Assembly (NCBI RefSeq): GCF_002900965.1
Contig: NZ_PJOM01000002.1
Coordinates: 62,001 to 126,000, forward strand
Direction: 5' to 3'
Origin: Pseudotabrizicola formosa
GTDB lineage: Bacteria > Pseudomonadota > Alphaproteobacteria > Rhodobacterales > Rhodobacteraceae
DNA length: 64,000 bases
In this document: positions 55,381 to 62,569 of the stretch, piece by piece
Numbering within the stretch: the first letter of the stretch is position 1
Layout: every line of letters starts with the position of its first letter
Notes under the pieces: model-generated
What the model was told of the DNA's origin: nothing
What the model saw: the letters and a program-made list of their open reading frames with translations, nothing else
Database searches by the model: none
Program-made: the position numbers and the translations under genes

Positions 55381-56661
55381 TCAGCCCCGGTCCCGCAGGC
55401 TGTAATAGACCAGCGCAGCGGTGGCCCATGCCATCAGCAGAAAACCAAGGATCATCGACAGCAGGATGACACGGCGCGGAAATTCGGCGTCCTGCGCCTT
55501 GGTGGGCGGGATATAGGCCGCCAGATACAGCGACTGGCGATTGGCATTGGACAGCGCCGCCTGCCGCGCCGCAAGAGCAGCGGTGTAGTTGCGCTGCGCA
55601 AATTCAAGGTCGACGCTAAGCCCTTCGAATTGCGCAATCATTTCGGGATATGAGCTATCGGATGCAACATCGGTGGTGGTGCCGAAGAAGTTGCGCTCCT
55701 GATCGATCCGGTCCCGGATCACGGTGATCCGACGGTCAAGCTGTGCGCGCCGGGGATCATCCGCGCGGGTGGATGGGTCGAGCAGATCAAGCTCGACCAG
55801 CGCCTGCGCAAGCTGTTGCTGCAGGTTCGACACCACGCCCAGCCGCCCCTGAATGTCGGCAATCGGATCGACGATCCGGGTTTCGGCGCGGAACACCGTC
55901 AGCGCGCCGCGCGCCACACGCAGGCTTTCAACCGCATCAGCCAGTTCCCGGTCCGCATTGGCCAGCGCATCGCGCCGGGCGGTGTCGTTGAGCTGGTTGA
56001 TCATGGTCTGGCTGGTCTCGAGGATGACCATCGCAATCGCTTGCGCCGTGTCCGGATCAAGGGCCTGCACCGTCAGGTCAATCAGACCCGAGGAGGAATC
56101 GTAGGACAGGCGCAGAACGCGTTTCCAAAAGCCGAACAGCTCTTCCGTCGTCGCATCGGGCCAGATGGAATAGACCGGGTCCCAGGGCCAGCCCTGCCCG
56201 TAATGCGCCCGCAGGTCGATCTGGGCATCGACCTTTTCCATCATGGTCTGGCTTTGCATGAATTCGTGCAGGACCCCGGCATTCACGCCTTGCGAGCCCC
56301 CGGTCAGAAACGACAAGCCGCCCAGAATGGCGCTCGCGCTGTTGCCGTCTTCCTGCCGGATGGTGAACCCCGCACGCGAGGCATATTGGTCATTGGCCAG
56401 CACAAACAGGTACAGCGCGCTGAGGATGACGGGTACCACTACCATTGCCACAAAGGACAGCATCAACCCGTAATGCCGCCGCTTCAACCTGGCGGGGCCA
56501 GCCACAGGCCGCATCGGAACATTTGGCACTGGGGCGGCGGGGGCGGGTTTGGGCGCGGCGGAGGCGGGGGGGACGACAGCGATCGGTCTTGGCGGGGGTG
56601 CCGGCCCTGTGGGGCGAGCCGCCTCGGCTGACGCGTCTTGCGGTTTTGCCGGTTCGGTCAA
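55381..56661 (-). CDS. kpsE: Capsule polysaccharide export inner-membrane protein (KpsE/Wzz-like)
   Basis: The 426-residue co-polymerase-type protein forms the periplasmic link between ABC exporter and outer-membrane pore. It has a Pro/Ala-rich cytoplasmic N-terminus (about 1-60) and a first membrane helix (YGLMLSFVAMVVVPVILSAL, about 64-83). A Wzz-like periplasmic domain follows with a long coiled coil (about 220-380). A second membrane helix near the C-terminus (VILLSMILGFLLMAWATAAL) comes last. The start is TTG with AGGACGG upstream. It is transcribed away from the kpsM-like gene and into kpsT. Confidence 0.9.
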   Translation of the reverse strand: MTEPAKPQDASAEAARPTGPAPPPRPIAVVPPASAAPKPAPAAPVPNVPMRPVAGPARLKRRHYGLMLSFVAMVVVPVILSALYLFVLANDQYASRAGFTIRQEDGNSASAILGGLSFLTGGSQGVNAGVLHEFMQSQTMMEKVDAQIDLRAHYGQGWPWDPVYSIWPDATTEELFGFWKRVLRLSYDSSSGLIDLTVQALDPDTAQAIAMVILETSQTMINQLNDTARRDALANADRELADAVESLRVARGALTVFRAETRIVDPIADIQGRLGVVSNLQQQLAQALVELDLLDPSTRADDPRRAQLDRRITVIRDRIDQERNFFGTTTDVASDSSYPEMIAQFEGLSVDLEFAQRNYTAALAARQAALSNANRQSLYLAAYIPPTKAQDAEFPRRVILLSMILGFLLMAWATAALVYYSLRDRG

Positions 56662-56744
56662 GGTTCGCCGTCCTGAATAATTTGCACTCGTTACACAGAA
56701 ACAGCATATCTGAAGACGGTTTCATCAGACAAGGACGATTTCCC

Positions 56745-57581
56745 TTGGCAGACCTCAGCACAGCGCAGCAGGCACAGTCGCCGCTTTTGCCCATGGATCG
56801 CCCAAGGCCAAGGCGGTCCTGGGCCACGTTCCGCACCGTATCGGCCCTGATGCTGCGCGAGATGTCCACGCGTTATGGCCGGTCGCCGGGTGGCTATTCC
56901 TGGGCCTTGCTGGAGCCGGTGGGGGCGATCATCGTGATGGCGGTCGGGTTCGGGCTGATGTTCAGCGGGCCACCCCTGGGATCGGATTTCCTGCTATTCT
57001 ATGCGACCGGCTACATGCCGTTTTCGCTCTATCAATCGGTTGCCAACACCACGGCGCGGTCGCTGTCGTTTTCCAGACCGCTGCTGACCTATCCGGCGGT
57101 GACCTGGATAGATGCCCTTCTGGCCCGCTTTATCCTGAACACGCTGACCGGGGTTCTGGTCACCATCATCATCTTCTGGGGGATCCTGGCGGTGTCTGAA
57201 ACCACCACCATCCTTGACCTGCCCACGATTGCCCTGGCCATGGGGCTGTCGGCGCTGCTGGGGCTGGGGTTGGGCACGATGAATTGCTATCTGGGCGCGC
57301 GGATCGAGGTTTGGGATATCGCCTGGTCGATCCTGAGCCGCCCGCTGTTCATCGTCTCGGGTGTGTTCTTCATCTACGAAGGTGTGCCGGCGGCGGCGCA
57401 GCAGGTGTTGTATTACCTGCCCTGGATGCACATTACAGGGCTGACGCGGGCGGGATTTTACCCGACCTACCGGCCGGAATATGTGTCAGTCCTGTACGTG
57501 CTGCTGTGGTCGCTGTTGCCGCTTTGCTTTGGGCTGTTGCTGTTGCGGCGCTATCACAAAGACCTGTTGAACCGGACCTGA
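56745..57581 (+). CDS. kpsM: Polysaccharide export ABC transporter permease (KpsM-like)
   Basis: This is the integral membrane partner of KpsT, with about six helices in 278 residues. The N-terminal amphipathic segment ALMLREMSTRYGRSPGGYSWAL and the later LFIVSGVFFIYEGVPAAAQQ, then LPWMHITGLTRAGFYPTY, are characteristic of KpsM/CtrC ABC-2 permeases. A TTG at 56745 is chosen because AAGGA lies 8 bases before it. An ATG at 56793 without a visible ribosome site would give 262 residues. It is divergent from kpsE, with about 83 bases between starts. Confidence 0.9.
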   Translation: MADLSTAQQAQSPLLPMDRPRPRRSWATFRTVSALMLREMSTRYGRSPGGYSWALLEPVGAIIVMAVGFGLMFSGPPLGSDFLLFYATGYMPFSLYQSVANTTARSLSFSRPLLTYPAVTWIDALLARFILNTLTGVLVTIIIFWGILAVSETTTILDLPTIALAMGLSALLGLGLGTMNCYLGARIEVWDIAWSILSRPLFIVSGVFFIYEGVPAAAQQVLYYLPWMHITGLTRAGFYPTYRPEYVSVLYVLLWSLLPLCFGLLLLRRYHKDLLNRT

Positions 57582-57606
57582 CATGGCCTGACCCTTCGGG
57601 AGCCGG

Positions 57607-58590
57607 TCACGACGCGTAGCCCGGCTTGAGCGACCAGTGCCAGGCATCCCGGATCATCTGATCCATTGTCGAATGCCTTGGTGTCCAGCCCAGTTCGCTT
57701 TGGGCGCGGTCACTGCCCGAGACCAGAACGGCGGCGTCACCGGGGCGGCGCGGGCCTTCTGTGATCGGCACGCTTTGGTTGGTAACATGACCGGCATGGC
57801 GGATGACATCGCGCACCGAAAACCCCTTGCCACTGCCAAGGTTAAAGGCGCGCGACCCCTTGCCCGCCAGCAACCAGTGCAGGCCCAGCACATGGGCATT
57901 GGCCAGATCGGTCACGTGCAGATAATCGCGGATGCAGGTTCCGTCAGGCGTGGGATAATTCGTGCCATGCAGCACCAGCCTGTCCCGCCGTCCTGCGATG
58001 GCATCGAGCATCAGGGGAATCAGATGGGTTTCGGGCCTGTGTTGTTCGCCCAACTCCCCTTCGGGGTCGGCCCCGGCAACGTTGAAATAGCGAAAGATCA
58101 CGTGTTGCAGGCCGAAGGCGGCTTCAAAATTTGCCAGCACATCCTCGATGGCGCGTTTCGATGCGCCGTAGGCGTTGATTGGGCGCTGCTGGGTTGCCTC
58201 GTCCAGAACCACGCCATCCTGATCGCCATACGTGGCGCAGGTGGAGGAAAAGATGAGGTTCCGGCAGCCCGCCGCCACCGCCGCCTCGGCCAGATTGAGG
58301 GCCCCGCCCAGATTGACGCGCCAGTAATGCGCCGGATTGGTCATGCTGTCGCCCACCAGTGACAGTGCCGCAAAATGCAGCACCGCGACCGGCGCATATT
58401 GCACAAAGGCGGCATCCAGGGCGGCGCGGTCCAGCAGATCGCCTTCGACCAAAGGGCCGTATCTGACCGCCTCACGCCAGCCGGTCGTCAAGTTGTCAAA
58501 GGTGACCGGGAGGAAGCCCGCCAAAGCCAGAGCCTTGCACGCATGCGAGCCGATATAGCCCGCGCCCCCTGTTACGAGAACATGATCCAA
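57607..58590 (-). CDS. galE: UDP-glucose 4-epimerase GalE
   Basis: GalE interconverts UDP-glucose and UDP-galactose, providing the substrate for Glf. The 327 residues begin with the NAD-binding GGAGYIGSHACKAL, contain the SSTCATYG serine region, the catalytic YGASK, and the substrate-binding FRYFNVAGADPEGELGE. The C-terminal region has NLGSGKGFSVRDVI. The start is a TTG at 58590 preceded by AGGGGAG; a TTG at 58593 is also possible. A longer frame to 58797 adds 69 residues with no family support. It converges on kpsM. Confidence 0.96.
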   Translation of the reverse strand: MDHVLVTGGAGYIGSHACKALALAGFLPVTFDNLTTGWREAVRYGPLVEGDLLDRAALDAAFVQYAPVAVLHFAALSLVGDSMTNPAHYWRVNLGGALNLAEAAVAAGCRNLIFSSTCATYGDQDGVVLDEATQQRPINAYGASKRAIEDVLANFEAAFGLQHVIFRYFNVAGADPEGELGEQHRPETHLIPLMLDAIAGRRDRLVLHGTNYPTPDGTCIRDYLHVTDLANAHVLGLHWLLAGKGSRAFNLGSGKGFSVRDVIRHAGHVTNQSVPITEGPRRPGDAAVLVSGSDRAQSELGWTPRHSTMDQMIRDAWHWSLKPGYAS

Positions 58591-58777
58591 CAAACGCTCC
58601 CCTGCTGTGCAGCTTTGGTGGTGCCATGAGTTGCCCGTTACGACAAGCCCCAATGACGCAACAGGTTTCCCGTCCGCGAGTGCCATAAGGCCAAATGGGC
58701 TTGAGCCCGAAGGGCGGCTGGCCCATACCGCAACAGGTGCCGGCTGCTGGCCGGGCAAGGGGGACGGGCAACCCGGG

Positions 58778-59791
58778 ATGCAGGCAAATGTGAACATCGT
58801 TGCTCTGGTGGTGACCTACAATCGTCTGGCGCAGTTGCAACGGACCGTCGCCGCTTTGCTGGCCTGCCCGCAAGACGTGCTGGGCGCAGTCGTGGTGGTG
58901 GACAATTGCAGCACGGACGGCACATCGGCCTGGCTTGCGGCGCAGACTGATTGCCGTTTGCGGGTAGAGCGGCTGGCTCAGAATCGCGGTGGTGCCGGCG
59001 GGTTTGCCCATGGTATTGACATCGTGCGCGCCCAGGATGATCCGGACTGGGTTGTGGTGATGGATGATGATGCCCGGCCGCTTCCTGGAGCTTTGCAACT
59101 GTTCCACGGCCTGCTGCAGCAGGGCACCTTTGCCGGGGTAGAAGGCGTGGCCGCTGCCGTGCGCCATCCCGATGGGCAGATCTGCCGGATGAACCGACCC
59201 ACGGTGAACCCGTTCTGGCATCTGCCGGTGTTCCTGCGCACCCTGCTGGGTGGCGGCCGGGCGGCGTTCCATCTGAATGATGCGGCATTTGACTCCGCGC
59301 AGGCCCTGCCGATTGACGGGGCGTCCTTTGTTGGGCTGTTCCTGTCGCGGGAGGGGTTGGCGCGGGCGGGTGTTCCGGACGCGCGTCTGTTTCTCTATGC
59401 CGAGGACGCAATCTATACGATGACCCTGACCCGGCGCGGCGGCAGGCTGGTGTTTGCGCCACAGATCCGGTTCGAGCATGACACCGCTTCCCTGTCGCCG
59501 GGTGGCATGGTGATGCCGGTGTGGAAGGTTTACTATTACCACCGCAACCGGCTCTTCTTGTACCGGCTGGCCGCCGGACCTGCGTTCTGGCTGCTGTTGC
59601 CACTGTGGCTGTACAGCTGGCCCCGGCTGGCGCGGCACTATGCACCCACCGACCGCCCGGCCCTTCGCAGGCTGATCTGGCGGGCCTTCCGCGATGCCAT
59701 ACGGGGCGACACCTCGCTGGAGCATGCGGCTGTGCTGCGCCTTGCCTCTGGCGAAGATGACCCCCGGCCATCGACACGCGATAATGGTTAA
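58778..59791 (+). CDS. Glycosyltransferase family 2, GlfT1-like (probable galactofuranosyltransferase)
   Basis: The 337-residue GT-A enzyme has VALVVTYNRLAQLQRTVAAL, VVVDNCSTDGTS, the characteristic loop QNRGGAGGFAHGID (about 69-81) and metal motif VVVMDDDARP (Asp96-98). The middle part DGASFVGLFLSREGLARAGV and RLFLYAEDAIYTMTLTRRGG matches the pattern of mycobacterial GlfT1 and related galactofuranosyl- or rhamnosyltransferases. With glf and galE in the same locus, UDP-galactofuranose is a likely donor, but this is inference. Hydrophobic C-terminal segments suggest membrane association. The ATG at 58778 is used. Confidence 0.85.
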   Translation: MQANVNIVALVVTYNRLAQLQRTVAALLACPQDVLGAVVVVDNCSTDGTSAWLAAQTDCRLRVERLAQNRGGAGGFAHGIDIVRAQDDPDWVVVMDDDARPLPGALQLFHGLLQQGTFAGVEGVAAAVRHPDGQICRMNRPTVNPFWHLPVFLRTLLGGGRAAFHLNDAAFDSAQALPIDGASFVGLFLSREGLARAGVPDARLFLYAEDAIYTMTLTRRGGRLVFAPQIRFEHDTASLSPGGMVMPVWKVYYYHRNRLFLYRLAAGPAFWLLLPLWLYSWPRLARHYAPTDRPALRRLIWRAFRDAIRGDTSLEHAAVLRLASGEDDPRPSTRDNG

Positions 59792-59793
59792 CC
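59784..59793 (+). promoter_or_regulatory. Palindromic CtrA-like half-sites upstream of the DUF2793 gene
   Basis: ATGGTTAA (59784-59791), the reverse complement of the CtrA half-site TTAACCAT, sits within the palindrome GGTTAACC (59786-59793), 96 bases before the DUF2793 start and overlapping the stop of the preceding gene. CtrA controls gene transfer agent and motility genes in Rhodobacterales. Chance occurrence is possible. Confidence 0.35.
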
Positions 59794-59888
59794 AAATCCT
59801 AGCGGTCCCGTCGCAGCGGTAAAACGGCGTCAGCCAGTTTGCGACTACGGTACGGTCTTGCATCGACCTTACCCAGGAGCCCGCAGAG

Positions 59889-61409
59889 ATGCCGGACACA
59901 ACGCCCAATCTTGCCATGCCCTACATCCTTCCGGCACAGGCGCAAAAGCATGTCACCCATAATGAAGCGCTGCAGATCATCGATGCTGTCGCCCAAATGT
60001 GTGTCGAGGCAGTGGACCAGAACACGCCGCCCGCGATAGCGCAGAATGGTCAGGTCTGGGCCATCGGCAGCGCACCGACCGGGGTTTGGACCGGGCGGGC
60101 GGGGCATGTGGCGGTGCATGCCGGGAATGGCTGGCTGTTTGTGCCGGTGCAGGACGGCTGGCGGGTGTGGGACCGCGCCAGTGCCACCTTGCAGGTGTAT
60201 CGGGATGGGGTCTGGGCCCCCTTGCCGATGGACCAGCTGTCGGGGCTGGGGATCGGGACGGACTATGATGCGGTCAACCGGCTTGCGGTGGCGTCGCAGG
60301 CATCGCTGTTTACCCATGACGGGGCGGGCCATCAGCTCAAGATCAACAAGGCGGCCCCGGTCGACACCGCGAGCCTGTTGTTCCAGACCGGCTGGTCGGG
60401 GCGGGCCGAGATGGGGCTGGCGGGCAATGACGGCTTTGCCATCAAGGTCAGCGCCGATGGCGCGCTTTGGTCCGAGGCGCTGAGCACCGTGCCTGCAACC
60501 GGGCAATTGCGCTTTCCCGCCGGTGCGCTGTTGCCTGCGGGCATGGCAGACGACCCATCGCTGGGAATTGAAGGCGATGCCGGCACCGGGTTGTTCAGCC
60601 CCGCCGCACATCAGATCGGGGTAAGTACCGGCGGTATCGCGCGGGCGGTGGTGACCGACACGGCGCTGCACCTGTCGGTCCCGGTCACCGGACCGGCGGT
60701 GACCCAGAGCCCAAGCGATGCAACCCCCGGGCGCTTGCTGAAGGTGGGTGATTTTGGCGTCGGGGCCAGCCTGCTGCTTGAGGATTTCACCCAGGATATT
60801 GCACCGGGTCTCTATACCTATCTTGAGGCATCGGCCATCGGTGCCCCCGGCAGCGGTGCCGCTTTTTCCGGCAACGCCATCGTCAGCCAGACCACAGGCG
60901 GCGGATGTGTGATCATCGCGGCACGGCGGGCTGCGGGCACGGATCTCCGGGTCTGGCATGGCAGCCGAACCGCGGCAACGGGGCCGGTGCTGTGGACCGA
61001 ACTGCTGCATCAGGGCCGGGTGCTGGGGACAGTGGCGCAGACCGCGGGTCTGCCCACGGGCGCGATCATCGAACGTGGCAGCAATGCAAATGGGGATTAC
61101 GCGCGCTTTGCCGACGGGACGCAGATCTGCTGGCGCGACCTGGTCGCACCGGCACTGGCGGTGACCACAGCGCGGGGGGCGCTGTTCACCAACGCCACGC
61201 TGACCGTTCCCAGCTTTCCCATGCCTTTCGTGGCCGCGCCATCCGTGGCGTTGCGGGGGGGCTTTACCGCGTCGGCGGATGGCTGGCTTACGATGAACGG
61301 CAGCCCCACCACCACCACGCTGACAAATGGTGTCATGCGTGTCTATGCGGCTGTGGCGCTGACCGAGGACTTCCGCTGGGGCTATACCGCAATTGGCCGC
61401 TGGATCTGA
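59889..61409 (+). CDS. DUF2793 domain protein, possible phage/GTA head-spike or tail-fibre type
   Basis: The 506-residue protein has an N-terminal DUF2793 domain (about 3-85: PNLAMPYILPAQAQKHVTHN, then VWAIGSAPTGVWTGRAGHVA). DUF2793 is common in rhodobacterial phage and gene-transfer-agent adsorption proteins. The rest is beta-rich and Gly/Thr/Ala-rich, with a middle like tail-fibre repeats (LGIEGDAGTGLFSPAAHQIG). A C-terminal region resembles phage-type pyocin knob or fibre tips (YTYLEASAIGAPGSGAAF). No signal peptide is seen. It lies between a GlfT1-like gene and a coiled-coil protein gene, next to capsule genes rather than other phage genes. The ATG at 59889 follows CAGGAGCC. Confidence 0.8.
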   Translation: MPDTTPNLAMPYILPAQAQKHVTHNEALQIIDAVAQMCVEAVDQNTPPAIAQNGQVWAIGSAPTGVWTGRAGHVAVHAGNGWLFVPVQDGWRVWDRASATLQVYRDGVWAPLPMDQLSGLGIGTDYDAVNRLAVASQASLFTHDGAGHQLKINKAAPVDTASLLFQTGWSGRAEMGLAGNDGFAIKVSADGALWSEALSTVPATGQLRFPAGALLPAGMADDPSLGIEGDAGTGLFSPAAHQIGVSTGGIARAVVTDTALHLSVPVTGPAVTQSPSDATPGRLLKVGDFGVGASLLLEDFTQDIAPGLYTYLEASAIGAPGSGAAFSGNAIVSQTTGGGCVIIAARRAAGTDLRVWHGSRTAATGPVLWTELLHQGRVLGTVAQTAGLPTGAIIERGSNANGDYARFADGTQICWRDLVAPALAVTTARGALFTNATLTVPSFPMPFVAAPSVALRGGFTASADGWLTMNGSPTTTTLTNGVMRVYAAVALTEDFRWGYTAIGRWI

Positions 61410-61516
61410 GACGCGGTACGGCAGGGGGCCACGCCGTTAGGGCCGGCAGTTGATTTTTGCTGCCGGCCCCGGCACAGTCACCGCCGTGTTGTGCCCGTGC
61501 GAGTGAAGGAATCCCG

Positions 61517-62518
61517 ATGCCCAGCCCCCTTGATTCGGATCGGTCGCCCTTGTTGGTGCTGGCCCCTGAAGATCCTTTGGCCCCGCAGATCTTGGCCCAG
61601 CTTTCAGTGCTGTTTCCGGGGCAAAGTTTGGCCCGGTTCGCGGATCTGCACGCAGCGGTCCTCACCGGAGGCGAGGCTGCGATCATCCTTCCCGTAGCGC
61701 ATCCGGCCGAGGCGATTGCCCGGCACCTTGCAGCATCCGGCACTGTCGCGCAGGCGCTTGCGGTCTGGACGGCAGGGGCAGAGCCCATGCTGGCCGCCGC
61801 CCGGAGGGTGCGCCGCAGGTTGCGCCTGGTCGATGCCCGTGCCTTGGCCGAGGGGGAGGCAAAGGTGCTGGCACAGCTTGCACCCGCGGGCAGCATCGTT
61901 CTGGTGCCAGACAGACCATCGCCGCCCGATGCGGTGTTGCTGGTCATCGCCGAGGCGGCCTTGCTGCACGACCCTGACGCTCTGGGTCTTGCCGGTGAAA
62001 TCGCGGCCCTGCGGCGCGGCGGGGAAGGTCGCGGGGTCTGTGCTGAAGGAAGTGAGGCTGCGCTGGACGACTATCGGCAGGCCAAGGCGGCACAACAGAC
62101 AACTGCGCGCTTGCAGGCGGAGGGGGTCGATCTTGCGGCAAAGACCAGCCTTCTGGAAACCGAGGTGAGCCTGCTGCGTGAGAGTCTGGCGCTTCAGATT
62201 GACGACCTTGGCACAGCAGAGCAAACGATCAAGATTTTGGCGGAGGCATCACAGCGCGACCGCGACACCGTCGCCGATCTGAGCCTGCAAACCGCCAAGC
62301 TGCGTGCCCTGGAGCATCAGCTTGAGCGGGCCGCAGAGCGGGCAGCCCGGCGCGAGGCGGTTCTGGCGACGGTGCTGCTGAAAGATCAGCAGGATTTGCT
62401 GGCCAATGCCGCGACCCAGGCACGCGCCGAGGGGCTGGAGCATGAACTGAACAGCGTTTATGCGTCGAAATCCTGGCGCGTCACCGGTCCTTTGCGGGCG
62501 CTGCGCGCAAAAAGCTAG
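61517..62518 (+). CDS. Coiled-coil protein with glycosyltransferase-type C-terminal tail
   Basis: The 333 residues start with an alpha/beta region (about 10-180, LLVLAPEDPLAPQILAQLSV and IVLVPDRPSPPDAVLLVIAE) that I cannot assign. A long coiled coil follows (about 195-310). It ends with SKSWRVTGPLRALRAKS, a motif that in many large glycosyltransferases sits between a coiled coil and a transferase domain. Here the protein stops right after it, so it may be a detached scaffold or a shortened relic. GAAGGAA precedes the ATG. It follows the DUF2793 gene by about 107 bases. Confidence 0.75.
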   Translation: MPSPLDSDRSPLLVLAPEDPLAPQILAQLSVLFPGQSLARFADLHAAVLTGGEAAIILPVAHPAEAIARHLAASGTVAQALAVWTAGAEPMLAAARRVRRRLRLVDARALAEGEAKVLAQLAPAGSIVLVPDRPSPPDAVLLVIAEAALLHDPDALGLAGEIAALRRGGEGRGVCAEGSEAALDDYRQAKAAQQTTARLQAEGVDLAAKTSLLETEVSLLRESLALQIDDLGTAEQTIKILAEASQRDRDTVADLSLQTAKLRALEHQLERAAERAARREAVLATVLLKDQQDLLANAATQARAEGLEHELNSVYASKSWRVTGPLRALRAKS

Positions 62519-62569
62519 GGCAAGGTCTGCCACCGGCCTGTAATTCGCACCGCAGATTTCCTTGCAGCG

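Noticed and set aside
59889-62518. Prophage or prophage remnant
   Set aside because: Apart from the DUF2793 protein there are no capsid, terminase, portal, tail or integrase genes and no attachment site.
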